57,934 bases of DNA, from the NCBI GenBank assembly GCA_017464525.1, contig JAFTZM010000034.1:81817-139750 (forward strand), written 5' to 3'. Positions 48,881-57,001 of this stretch are shown one piece after another (position 1 is the first letter of the stretch; each line of letters starts with the position of its first letter). The translations under genes were made by a program, and so were the position numbers. The notes under the pieces are model-generated. The model was not told the DNA's origin. It did not search any database and saw nothing but the letters and a program-made list of their open reading frames with translations. The DNA comes from Clostridia bacterium. Lineage in GTDB: Bacteria > Bacillota > Clostridia > Oscillospirales > QAKW01.

Positions 48881-49127
48881 AGACGGGGTATTCACCCTGC
48901 ATTTTGCCCTTCGCTCCCCCGGGCAGGTCCTTTCTCTGGCGGCCTTCAGCCAGGTGCCCGCCATCGGTCTGCGGGTCACCAACGGCACATCCCAAGCCAC
49001 CGCCAATCTATTTGTGACCTGCCGGGGAGAAGCCGAGATGGCCGCCGCCCGGCAAACGCTTCAGGAGATCTCCTGGCTGGGAACTGTGGGGATCGGGCTC
49101 ATTGCCTGCGAATACTCAGCCCAATAA
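48810..49127 (+). pseudogene. Out-of-frame continuation of the lipoprotein gene
   Basis: This frame opens after a stop at 48807-48809 and runs to 49127. It codes protein-like sequence (YEDGVFTLHFALRSPGQVLS, ANLFVTCRGEAEMAAARQTL) but has no ribosome site, and only a TTG (48837) as possible start. A one-base change between 48810 and 48880 would join it to the lipoprotein. A sequencing error would look the same. Its last 12 bases overlap the convergent ADP-ribosylglycohydrolase gene. Confidence 0.45.
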
Positions 49128-50606
49128 GATCACAGGGATATAAAGAGGGGTGCACCGTCCCTCGGCAACGATCTCCAGCACACACCGGTTGGAGGGTGCC
49201 ACCGTCTCCCCGGCCTTTAAGATAAACTGCAGTGTTGCGATGCCGCTGTCGTGAGGGTTCTTATTGGTGATAACGGCCGTCTGCTTGCCCTTTACCACCG
49301 TAAAGCCCTCGGGGAGCCACCAACGGCAGGTCAGGTTATCCAGCTGATCGCCCAGGGCCCGGTTGCAACGCACCGCCAGGGTGACAGTCCGTTCTCCCAG
49401 CGGCTCAATATCGGGGGCGCCATCCAGCACCATATCAGCAGAAAGCACCGCCGATTCATAATGGGCGGAATAGGGCTTCAAAACCGCATTTTCCCGCAGT
49501 TCCCCGCACTTGGCCCGCAGGTACTCCCCCGCATCCTCAGGGATCTGCGCCTCCCCGGAGGCAAGGGTGGTATAGGCATGGTTGGCAAAGAGTACATAAG
49601 GTGCCTGCGCAACCACCCGCTCGGTCAGCTCCTTGCAGGTCTTGGGTACCGCACCGCCGGTTTTACCGTCCCCCCGGTTAATGGAAACGGTGATGATGGC
49701 ATCACCGATATGCTGCTGCCAATCGGCGGGAACCTCCTTGGTTCCCCCCAGGATCCCCATGGTGGCGCCTACTGTTGCGCCGGTACAGTCGGTATCGTCT
49801 CCGCAGTTGATGGCGGTGATCACGGACTTTTTAAAGTCCCCTTCTCCCCAGAGCAGGCCGATCACCGCATAGGCCACATTGGAGGGAGCCTCAAACCAGC
49901 CGTTCCCGATATCAGCATTGCGCTGCTGCACCGCATTCCGGGCATCCAGCGGTGCCATGCCGCCGTCGTAGCATTCCATCACAAAGCGGATGCTGTCTGC
50001 CATGCGGGATTCTGCCGGAATTGCGGCAAGCCCCAATTCAATGCATTCCCGGAGATCCCGGAAGGCAAAGGCTGCCGATTGCATGGCCGCCACAAAAGCC
50101 GCCGCAACGGTACCCTCACCGCTGCCGTGATCCACCTTGGCATCCTCCATGGCATACTTTGCCGCCAGCTCCGGGCAGCCGGGTGCCATGCAGGCCCATA
50201 CCTCGGTACGGATCCAGGCGCCGTTGGAATGCTTCCAGCTGTTCTGATAATCCCCGGAGATGGGCGGTACCAGCCCCCGGCGGATATTATTTTTCCCGAT
50301 GCCGTACTCATTCCAGTTGGGAGGGAGCAGGCTGATCCAGAATTCTCCCAGCGTTGCGGCATTGATGGCCAGAGGTCCCATCTGCTCCATGGCATGGAGC
50401 CAGATCAGCTGCAGATCCAGGTCATCATTGGGGCAGGGAGTGCCCGGTGCCGTGGCAAAGCCCTGAATATCATGGGTCTGCCGCTTCCCTTCATAGGGGG
50501 CGCCCATGGTACCGCCGATATTTTTGCCCAGCCAGCAGGCATAGACCCGGTCCCGGTAATCCTCCAAGCTCAGCTTCATGCTGAAATCTTTTCTCATAAC
50601 GTACAT
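49116..50606 (-). CDS. ADP-ribosylglycohydrolase-family protein
   Basis: A 496-residue protein. Residues 10-330 are an ARH/DraG-like fold with both metal-binding segments: NDDLDLQ (about residue 60) and the C-terminal INCGDDTDCTGATVGATMG (about 260). The N-terminal VYACWLGKNIGGTMGAPYEG is typical. The last 130 residues form an extra beta-rich domain. Family members remove ADP-ribose from proteins or split related glycosides; location beside PnuC and a sialidase-like enzyme points to a sugar or nucleoside substrate. ATG 50606 follows AAAGGAGG held in a hairpin arm. Confidence 0.85.
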   Translation of the reverse strand: MYVMRKDFSMKLSLEDYRDRVYACWLGKNIGGTMGAPYEGKRQTHDIQGFATAPGTPCPNDDLDLQLIWLHAMEQMGPLAINAATLGEFWISLLPPNWNEYGIGKNNIRRGLVPPISGDYQNSWKHSNGAWIRTEVWACMAPGCPELAAKYAMEDAKVDHGSGEGTVAAAFVAAMQSAAFAFRDLRECIELGLAAIPAESRMADSIRFVMECYDGGMAPLDARNAVQQRNADIGNGWFEAPSNVAYAVIGLLWGEGDFKKSVITAINCGDDTDCTGATVGATMGILGGTKEVPADWQQHIGDAIITVSINRGDGKTGGAVPKTCKELTERVVAQAPYVLFANHAYTTLASGEAQIPEDAGEYLRAKCGELRENAVLKPYSAHYESAVLSADMVLDGAPDIEPLGERTVTLAVRCNRALGDQLDNLTCRWWLPEGFTVVKGKQTAVITNKNPHDSGIATLQFILKAGETVAPSNRCVLEIVAEGRCTPLYIPVILLG

Positions 50607-50608
50607 CA

Positions 50609-50657
50609 AAAAAACCTCCTTTTTTTGGTTCATTATACCCTGAAAAGGAGGTTTTTT
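50609..50657 (-). promoter_or_regulatory. 15-bp inverted repeat with -10 box in the loop and Shine-Dalgarno in the arm
   Basis: AAAAAACCTCCTTTT (50609-50623) and AAAAGGAGGTTTTTT (50643-50657) are perfect inverted copies around a 19-base loop. On the minus strand the loop contains GGGTATAATG; the downstream arm is the Shine-Dalgarno plus a T run directly before the ATG. RNA arriving from the araC gene upstream would fold into a terminator-like hairpin hiding the ribosome site; RNA starting in the loop would not. No -35 box fits, suggesting activator dependence. Confidence 0.6.
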
Positions 50658-50691
50658 ATATGGCTGAATTTTACTTATATTTTGGATTTTT

Positions 50692-51534
50692 TTACTTTTT
50701 CCGGTAGGTGGTGGGGGTGCTGTTCAGGTAGTGGGAAAAGGCATGGTAAAAGCTGTTCCGATCGGAAAACCCTGCCCGGCTGCTGATCTCATCCAGGGAC
50801 AGATCGGTGCCGCTCAGCAACTCAATGGCATAATTCAGCCGCTTGCGGGTGATATATTCGGTCAGGGAAACCCCGAATTTTTCCTTAAAGACACGGCTGA
50901 AATAGGAGGGATTGTAAAAACACTTTTGCGCCAGGGAGGAAAGGGTGAGCCTGGAATCCAGGTTCTGATCGATATATTCCGAAAGCTCCTGCCACATCCC
51001 GTCGATCTCCACCTGCTCCATCCCCATCTGCGTTTTCCGGAGCATCTTAACGATGAGGGTATTCAGGTAATTGCCCACCACCGTTTCCCATGCGCTTTGC
51101 TTTTCTTTATACTCCTTCAGCATGGCCAGAATGATATCCTCGATTTCCTTGCGCTCGCTTCCGAAAAAGGTGAGCTTGCCGAAATTGGCGTCACTGCGCA
51201 TCTCATTGAAGGCGGCAAGGGAGAGAAGGCAGAAGGCATTGGCGGGGGTAACGATCTCCTCCCCCATCAGCTCGGGAGAAAAAAGGATATTCACATAGGA
51301 GCATCTGTTTTCGGCGGAAAAGGCGTGGGTACAGCCGTAATTCATAAAAAGGATATCCCCATGCCGGACCTCATACTGCCGGTTGTCCATGATCTGGGTC
51401 ATCGACCCCGATAACACATAGACGAGCTCGATGAATTCATGGGTATGAAGAGTTTCCGCCTTATCGCTGGTACACTTGAAGATATGCAGATTTTTGCTGT
51501 GCGTCATGAATTCCTCGGTTTTGTATATCCGCAT
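50692..51534 (-). CDS. AraC-family regulator with cupin sensor
   Basis: A 280-residue regulator: cupin/AraC-binding N-terminus (HTHEFIELVYVLSGSMTQIM, the RHGDILFMNYG turn), a linker, and two helix-turn-helices with SSLAQKCFYNPSYFSRVFKE and ISSRAGFSDRNSFYHAFSHY. It lies between the sialidase-like gene and the ADP-ribosylglycohydrolase gene in the same direction and is the likely activator of either. It has its own promoter at 51557. Confidence 0.9.
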   Translation of the reverse strand: MRIYKTEEFMTHSKNLHIFKCTSDKAETLHTHEFIELVYVLSGSMTQIMDNRQYEVRHGDILFMNYGCTHAFSAENRCSYVNILFSPELMGEEIVTPANAFCLLSLAAFNEMRSDANFGKLTFFGSERKEIEDIILAMLKEYKEKQSAWETVVGNYLNTLIVKMLRKTQMGMEQVEIDGMWQELSEYIDQNLDSRLTLSSLAQKCFYNPSYFSRVFKEKFGVSLTEYITRKRLNYAIELLSGTDLSLDEISSRAGFSDRNSFYHAFSHYLNSTPTTYRKK

Positions 51535-51556
51535 ATTTCTCCCCCCTTTTGGGGAT

Positions 51557-51585
51557 ATTTTAGCATATTTTTTTGCGGTTTACAA
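51557..51585 (-). promoter_or_regulatory. araC promoter
   Basis: Minus strand TTGTAA (51580-51585), 17 bases, TAAAAT (51557-51562). The leader then contains CCCC-AAAA-GGGG, a small hairpin that overlaps the GGGGGGAG ribosome site. Confidence 0.6.
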
Positions 51586-51603
51586 TCCAAAAAAGGGCCA
51601 TTT

Positions 51604-52665
51604 TTATTCAAGAGAGTCCATCCGGATCTTGCCGATCCCCAAGCGGCAGAGCTGATCCCCGTCGGCAGAATTGCCCCGGCAGTAGCCGATGAGGATGCAG
51701 CCGTCCTTGGTCTCAAAGAGGGCGGGGTACGAATAGCCCCGATTGGAATCCTCTTCAATATTCTGCAAGGGACCAAAGTTGATGCAATCGGTGCTCTTTC
51801 GGATGGTAAAGGGGGTTCTGCCCCAGCTATCGGGCAAATCATGATAATCCACCCCGTTATAGGCGGGAACGGGGTTATACACCGCATAATAGGCATCGCC
51901 GAGTTTCTTGATCTGCATGGGCGAGGGCGGGGAGGAAAACTGGCTGGGCTGGGGCGTTTCAAAGCCGCCAAGGCCGCTTTCCGACCAAGCCTCATACTGG
52001 CAGAGCAGCTTAGTACGCATCCAGCAATACAGCCGATCCTCCACCTCGATGAGCCCCGGCTCCTGAAGCCCATGGGTGGCATTGACCCGGGCGGTGGTGG
52101 TATAGCCGGTATTGATCTGGGAGAATGTCTTACCGTCGTCCTCCGAAACAAAGAAATTCAGCACCGCCGCACCGTAGAGGATCTTTCCGTCCTGCACCTG
52201 CAGGCCGGCGGCGGGGGCCACGATGCGTCCGTCAGAAAGCCGCACCAGGCGGTCGTTATTGACCACATAATAGCCCGGTGTAAAATTACACTCACAACGC
52301 TCGGGGACGAAGTTTTCCCCGTCTTTTGAAACCGTTCGGCCCAAGGTAGTGGTGCGATCGTTTTCCTTGATCAAAAAATAGAAGGCAAGATCCCCGTTTT
52401 GGTGCTCCATGGCCGAAACACTCATGATATTCCGGGTACCGAAATCGGCGGCGAGAGCGATGGGGCGGGGCTCGCTCCAGCTTTCCCCTTCATCCCGGGA
52501 GGTGATCATATAAATATCGCAGGGGGCGTGGTCATGGCGGCTGTCCCCATGATAGCGGCTGTAGGCAAAGAGGATCTCCCCCTTTTTGCCCCGCAGGAAG
52601 GCGCCCTCGCTGTTGCGGGGATTATTCTCCGTAGGGGGAAGCTGATGGATCAAACGGTAGTTCAT
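51604..52665 (-). CDS. BNR/sialidase-like beta-propeller enzyme, cytoplasmic
   Basis: A 353-residue six-bladed-propeller-type protein. Asp-box-like turns are visible (SRDEGESWSEP, SEDDGKTFSQ, a degenerate STDCINFG), and an early Arg region GAFLRGKKGEILFAYSRY. It has no signal peptide, so if it is a glycosidase it acts on imported sugars. Exo-sialidase activity is the family default but the catalytic arginine triad cannot be confirmed here. ATG 52665 follows AAAGGAG and overlaps the pnuC-like stop (ATGA). Confidence 0.75.
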   Translation of the reverse strand: MNYRLIHQLPPTENNPRNSEGAFLRGKKGEILFAYSRYHGDSRHDHAPCDIYMITSRDEGESWSEPRPIALAADFGTRNIMSVSAMEHQNGDLAFYFLIKENDRTTTLGRTVSKDGENFVPERCECNFTPGYYVVNNDRLVRLSDGRIVAPAAGLQVQDGKILYGAAVLNFFVSEDDGKTFSQINTGYTTTARVNATHGLQEPGLIEVEDRLYCWMRTKLLCQYEAWSESGLGGFETPQPSQFSSPPSPMQIKKLGDAYYAVYNPVPAYNGVDYHDLPDSWGRTPFTIRKSTDCINFGPLQNIEEDSNRGYSYPALFETKDGCILIGYCRGNSADGDQLCRLGIGKIRMDSLE

Positions 52666-53321
52666 ATTTTTTCTCCTTTTGTCGCCCGCACCCAATTGAA
52701 GGCCGCTTCGACCACTCGAAAGAGGTTGTAGGCAGAAATAACAACGTAATTCAGATTAGCGGGATCCCGCACCGCCAGCAGGATCCAAAGGGTAAGGCCA
52801 ATGATGCTGTTGGCCATCCCAAAGAATTGAGAATCCACATAACGGCGCGCCACCAGCAAGGTCACGGTAATGCCTACCGCAAAGCTCAGCGCATCCACCG
52901 CCGGGAAGCTGCCGGAGCGGAAGAAAGGCATCAGGCAACAGATCCCCCAGCCGGCAAGGGTCAGCCCGATCACAAGCAATACCCGCTGCCTGCCCAGCAT
53001 TTTCAGCGCCGGGCGGCTGCCATGAGAATGGCGGCGCCAGTTGAAATAAGAATAGATCTGCATCGGTGCCGAGATGAGCACTGCACTGATCATAGAAAAA
53101 TAGATGCCTTCCATATAATATGCCAAGCCATAGAGCAGAGAATTGGCCGCCCCCAGCAGAAAGGCCCGGCGGTCGGCATGGGCATTCAGGACCTGCACCG
53201 CCAGGGTAATGAGGGTGGGCAATGTTTTTACCGGCGATTGCTGCCGCCACACAGCAAAAAAGATGATCAGCACCGCTGTGGCTGCAGCGGGGATATAATC
53301 GATCCAAAGTTTCTTTTTCAT
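52662..53321 (-). CDS. PnuC-family transporter, second copy
   Basis: A 219-residue membrane protein with about seven segments. PnuC features are LLGAANSLLYGLAYYMEGIY, MQIYSYFNWRRH and the C-terminal AYNLFRVVEAAFNW. It is co-transcribed with the sialidase-like gene, overlapping it by four bases, which is an unusual partnership. Substrate could be nicotinamide riboside, another vitamin or nucleoside. ATG 53321 follows GAGGAG. Confidence 0.82.
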   Translation of the reverse strand: MKKKLWIDYIPAAATAVLIIFFAVWRQQSPVKTLPTLITLAVQVLNAHADRRAFLLGAANSLLYGLAYYMEGIYFSMISAVLISAPMQIYSYFNWRRHSHGSRPALKMLGRQRVLLVIGLTLAGWGICCLMPFFRSGSFPAVDALSFAVGITVTLLVARRYVDSQFFGMANSIIGLTLWILLAVRDPANLNYVVISAYNLFRVVEAAFNWVRATKGEKI

Positions 53322-53456
53322 ATCACGACTCCTCGTTGGGATGCCTATATTTTAAAGATTTTTCCCCCGTTTTTCAATGTAAAATGGGGACTTTTTTTCG
53401 AAAAAATGTCGCTTTTTTATAGCATCTATGGTATGATAACGGTGAGGTGAGATCAA

Positions 53457-54266
53457 ATGCAGGAAAACATTTTCAAAACCGAAGCAGGAGGCATCAGCCT
53501 GACCGCCTTTATTTTTGCCGACGGGTTTCACCATTATCGCCGGGAGGAACGGCCGGATGCTATCGCCGAGGCCATCTCTCTGCACCGCCATTCCACCTAT
53601 GAACTGTTTTTAAGCCCTCAAACGATGGTGCTGGTCACCGAGGGGGAACGGCAGAGCTACCAAAACAGCCTGGTGATCATTCCGCCCCACATCGATCATT
53701 TCGCCCTTTGCGAGGAGGGCTGCTACGCCTTGAATTTTTCATTTGAAACGGATACGCCTCTGGCGCAGCTCATCGATCGCGGCATCACCGTCCTTCCGAT
53801 GAGGGAGCAAGAATCATTTTATATCTGCCAGCTGGCAGAAGCGCTGAAGGGCACTCTTCCCGCCGAGCAGGCGGAGCATCTGGTAGCATTGCTTTTTTCC
53901 TGCCTTTTTCACCGGCTGAGCCCTCAGAAAGAGGAGGAAAAAACCGGAAAATACAGCAATTATATCAACACCTTAGACACTTACATCTCCGGCCACTACA
54001 GCAGCAGAATTACGCTGGAGCAGCTGGCGCAGAAGCTATTCCTCTGCCCCCGGCAGGTGAGCCGCATTATAAAAAAGGCATACGGCTGCACCCTTCCGGA
54101 GCTGGTGCACCGCAAAAGGCTCTCTGCCGCCTGCAAGCTGCTCCGCCACACTGATCTGCCGGTCAGCGAGATCGCCGCCGGGGTTGGCTATGAATATGAG
54201 ACCTACTTTTTTACCCGTTTCAAGGCGGAATTCGGATGTACGCCCATAGAATACAGAAACAGCTGA
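53457..54266 (+). CDS. AraC-family regulator
   Basis: A 269-residue regulator, divergent from the pnuC-like/sialidase-like pair. The N-terminal half is a cupin-like sensor (HRHSTYELFLSPQTMVLVTE, IIPPHIDHFA). The C-terminal half has LEQLAQKLFLCPRQVSRIIKK and IAAGVGYEYETYFFTRFKAE, the two DNA-binding motifs. ATG 53457 follows GAGGTGAG. Its position makes it a candidate regulator of the divergent transporter operon. Confidence 0.9.
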   Translation: MQENIFKTEAGGISLTAFIFADGFHHYRREERPDAIAEAISLHRHSTYELFLSPQTMVLVTEGERQSYQNSLVIIPPHIDHFALCEEGCYALNFSFETDTPLAQLIDRGITVLPMREQESFYICQLAEALKGTLPAEQAEHLVALLFSCLFHRLSPQKEEEKTGKYSNYINTLDTYISGHYSSRITLEQLAQKLFLCPRQVSRIIKKAYGCTLPELVHRKRLSAACKLLRHTDLPVSEIAAGVGYEYETYFFTRFKAEFGCTPIEYRNS

Positions 54267-54290
54267 GATGCCCCGCATCTCAGCTGTTAT
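54258..54290. terminator. Bidirectional terminator
   Basis: AACAGCTGAGATGC and GCATCTCAGCTGTT form a 14-base-pair stem with a three-base loop between the convergent AraC and oxidoreductase genes. Confidence 0.85.
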
Positions 54291-55577
54291 TTACATATTT
54301 TCTTTCATAAAATCATCGATCTGAATGACCCGATCCGTCAGCCGGGATTCCTCGGCAGCAAAGACCAGCATATGGTTCTTGCAGGAAATGCCGATCTCGC
54401 TGACCTCCTCCGCCTGCAGCTCCCCGGTGATATAGCGATAGAGGGCATCGATAATACCGCTGTCGCCCCCGCCGTGGCCAGAAACAATGCTATCGCCTGC
54501 CACCTCGATCTTCGCCTCGATGGGATAGGTCTTGCGGGTGGCGAAATCATAGAAGGTGAACCATTCATTATCTTTGCCGCTCATGGTGGCGGTCAGTTCG
54601 CCCTTGGTACCCATGATGTGGGTCTTGCGGCCGCCCTTGGTGAAGGCGCACATGGTCATATTCACGGTGATATCATCCTCAAACTGCATATTGACCACCT
54701 GATGATCCACCACGTTATTATTGCATTTATACACGCACTTTCCGTACTGGGTCGTTTTCAAAGCCTCCATCACATCCTCATCGGTGGGATCCGGCAAGCC
54801 GGTGCTGGAGCTGCGGAACCAGTGGTTTGCTTTATCATCGTAATAAAGCTTAATAGCGTTATAATAGCAGTTCTCCCCATGAGGGCAGCCTTCATAGCAA
54901 TATTCAGGCGCCCCTTCGGGGGCGTTTTCCCGCTTGAAATACTTGGTGGAGCCGAAGGATTGGATCTTTTTACAATCCTTTTCCAGCAGCCATTGCAAAA
55001 TATCCAGATCGTGGCAGCATTTCTGCAGCAGCATAAAGGAGCTTTCCTCTGCATTCCCCCAATTGCCCCGCACAAAGCTATGGCTCTGGTGAACATTTCC
55101 CACCGCCTCGATGTGCTCCACAGAGACCACCTCTCCCACGACCCCATCCTGCAGGATCTTTTTCAGCTGCATAAAGAAGGGGGTATACCGCAGCACATGG
55201 CAGACCATGATCTTCGCATCATGCTTTTGGGCATGGTGATAGATAGCGGCACATTCCCCGGCCGTGGGCGCTACCGGCTTTTCCAGCAGCAGATGGTACC
55301 CCAGCTCGATAGCCTTCATGGCAGGCTCAAAATGCATCCGGTCCATCGTAGAGATGATGGCAATATCTGCAAATTTGGGCTGCTCTAAAATATGCTCCCA
55401 TGTAACAAAACAATTTTCCGCAGGAACACCGTGCTTTTTGCGGATATACTCCCGGCGGGCTTCAATGGGCTCGGCGACTCCCACCACCTTAAAAAGCGCA
55501 GGGTATTCGAACATAATATCAGTATAGCGGCCGCCCCGGCCGCCGGCACCGATCACAATGACTTTTAAAGGCTCCAT
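54291..55577 (-). CDS. Gfo/Idh/MocA-family oxidoreductase
   Basis: A 428-residue NAD(P)-dependent sugar/inositol-type oxidoreductase. Rossmann motif VIVIGAGGRGGRY (about 6-18), canonical LLEKPVAPT with the substrate-contacting Lys, and the VEHIEAVGNVHQSHSFVRGNW segment. A cysteine cluster (CYEGCPHGENCYY) in the insert is characteristic of one subgroup. ATG 55577 follows AAAGGAG. Unlike the copy at 11289 it keeps the EKP motif. An AraC gene is divergent. Confidence 0.87.
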   Translation of the reverse strand: MEPLKVIVIGAGGRGGRYTDIMFEYPALFKVVGVAEPIEARREYIRKKHGVPAENCFVTWEHILEQPKFADIAIISTMDRMHFEPAMKAIELGYHLLLEKPVAPTAGECAAIYHHAQKHDAKIMVCHVLRYTPFFMQLKKILQDGVVGEVVSVEHIEAVGNVHQSHSFVRGNWGNAEESSFMLLQKCCHDLDILQWLLEKDCKKIQSFGSTKYFKRENAPEGAPEYCYEGCPHGENCYYNAIKLYYDDKANHWFRSSSTGLPDPTDEDVMEALKTTQYGKCVYKCNNNVVDHQVVNMQFEDDITVNMTMCAFTKGGRKTHIMGTKGELTATMSGKDNEWFTFYDFATRKTYPIEAKIEVAGDSIVSGHGGGDSGIIDALYRYITGELQAEEVSEIGISCKNHMLVFAAEESRLTDRVIQIDDFMKENM

Positions 55578-55720
55578 GATCCATTCTCCTTTTTCAAAGA
55601 TTGACATTTTTGACGCAACGTGTTACAATCCTCTTAATGACTTGATTTTATCGGATAATTCAAATAATGTCTATGTCATTTTCTATACTTCATCTTTGAT
55701 ATTCTATACATGGAGGCCCT

Positions 55721-56521
55721 ATGATCCCGATTCATAACAACCCCCATATCACGGCCCTCTATACCGCCTTCCGGCGGGATTGCAGCAAGGATTTTTTCTT
55801 CCGGGGAGAAAGCCATGATTTTTATGAACTGGTTTGCGTGGCCGAGGGCAAGGCTGGCATCACCGCCGATCACCGGATCTTTGAGCTGCAGCAGGGGGAG
55901 GCCATTCTGCATCCGCCCATGCAGTTTCATAATGTTTACAGCACCGGCGGCACCGCCCCGGTGATCTACGTTTTCAGCTTCGCGGGAGAGCATATTCCGA
56001 AGCTGGAAAATGCCATCTGCAAAATCGAGGATCTCTCCCAGGTAAAGGCCCTGCTGGAGCTTTGCCGGCGTACGCTGCGAATGAAAAGCGATACAGTCCA
56101 AGAGATCAAAAGCGGAGAGCATCTTCAATTTGTAAAGCAATTGGAGTTGCTTTTGCTGCAACTCTCTCACCCTACCAAGCAGCAGGCGGCCACCCAAAGC
56201 GCCAAGAACTATGCAGCTATCATGCAGACCCTGCAGCAAAACCTCTACCGCAGGCTTACAGTAAAGGAGCTGGCAGCCCTCTGCAATATGAGCGAGGTCA
56301 ATCTGCAAAAGACCTTTTCCCGTTATGCAGGAGTGGGAGTAATGGAGCACTTCACCCGAACCAAAATGCAGCAGGCTGCAGAGCTTCTACGGCAGGGCTG
56401 CACGGTCAAAGAGACTGCCCTGCGGTTCGGCTATCCGGATCAGAACTATTTCAGCACCGCCTTCAAGCGGATCACTGGGCATCCCCCAAGCTGGTTCAAA
56501 AATAACAAAAATACACTCTAA
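55721..56521 (+). CDS. AraC-family regulator
   Basis: A 266-residue regulator divergent from the oxidoreductase. A cupin-like N-terminus (SHDFYELVCVAEGKAGITAD, AILHPPMQFHN) precedes two helix-turn-helices: ELAALCNMSEVNLQKTFSRY and ALRFGYPDQNYFSTAFKR with GHPPSWF. ATG 55721 follows GGAGG. TTCTATAC occurs twice upstream (about 55681 and 55702), a possible binding repeat. Confidence 0.9.
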   Translation: MIPIHNNPHITALYTAFRRDCSKDFFFRGESHDFYELVCVAEGKAGITADHRIFELQQGEAILHPPMQFHNVYSTGGTAPVIYVFSFAGEHIPKLENAICKIEDLSQVKALLELCRRTLRMKSDTVQEIKSGEHLQFVKQLELLLLQLSHPTKQQAATQSAKNYAAIMQTLQQNLYRRLTVKELAALCNMSEVNLQKTFSRYAGVGVMEHFTRTKMQQAAELLRQGCTVKETALRFGYPDQNYFSTAFKRITGHPPSWFKNNKNTL

Positions 56522-56533
56522 AAGGAGAAAAAA

Positions 56534-56980
56534 ATGACAAAAGCAGAAATAGCAAAAGAATATTTTAAGGAAGGCTACAACTGCTGCCAGGCGGTAGTAC
56601 TTGCCTTTGCAGATGAAATGGAGCTGGAGCCGCAGGCTGCCCTGGCCATTGCCTCTTCCTTCGGAGGGGGGATCGGGCGGCTGCGGGAGGTCTGCGGAGC
56701 TGTCAGCGGAATGTGCATCGTTGCTGGGAAGCTCTATGGCTACACCGACCCCAAGGCCAAAACAGAAAAAGCAGATCACTACAAGCTGATCCAGCAAATA
56801 GCCAAGGAGTTTGAGGACCAAAACGGTTCCATCATCTGCCGGGTACTCACCGGTATCGAAAAAAACAACCACATCCCCACCGAACGAACCGAAGCATTTT
56901 ATCAAAAACGCCCCTGCGTGGAATTGGTGGGCGATGCGGCGGAAATTATGGAAAAGGTCTTCAAGGAAAAAAGCAAGTGA
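56534..56980 (+). CDS. C_GCAxxG_C_C-family probable redox protein
   Basis: A 148-residue protein with the family's conserved cysteines: EGYNCCQAVVLAF near residue 18, FGGGIGRLREVCGAVSGMC in the middle (with GCA-like GAxxG), and Cys near RPCVELV. The family is predicted to be redox-active or metal-binding and is often linked to transporters or oxidoreductases. It lies twelve bases behind the AraC gene with AAAGGAG before its ATG, so the two form an operon. Confidence 0.87.
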   Translation: MTKAEIAKEYFKEGYNCCQAVVLAFADEMELEPQAALAIASSFGGGIGRLREVCGAVSGMCIVAGKLYGYTDPKAKTEKADHYKLIQQIAKEFEDQNGSIICRVLTGIEKNNHIPTERTEAFYQKRPCVELVGDAAEIMEKVFKEKSK

Positions 56981-57001
56981 AAAAAATTCACTTGCTTTTT
57001 T
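56967..57001. terminator. Bidirectional terminator
   Basis: AAAAAAGCAAGTGAA and TTCACTTGCTTTTTT pair perfectly, between the C_GCAxxG_C_C gene and the convergent membrane-protein gene. Confidence 0.88.

Noticed and set aside
51604..52665. Secreted sialidase
   Set aside because: No signal peptide or lipobox is present at the supported start, so surface action is unlikely.
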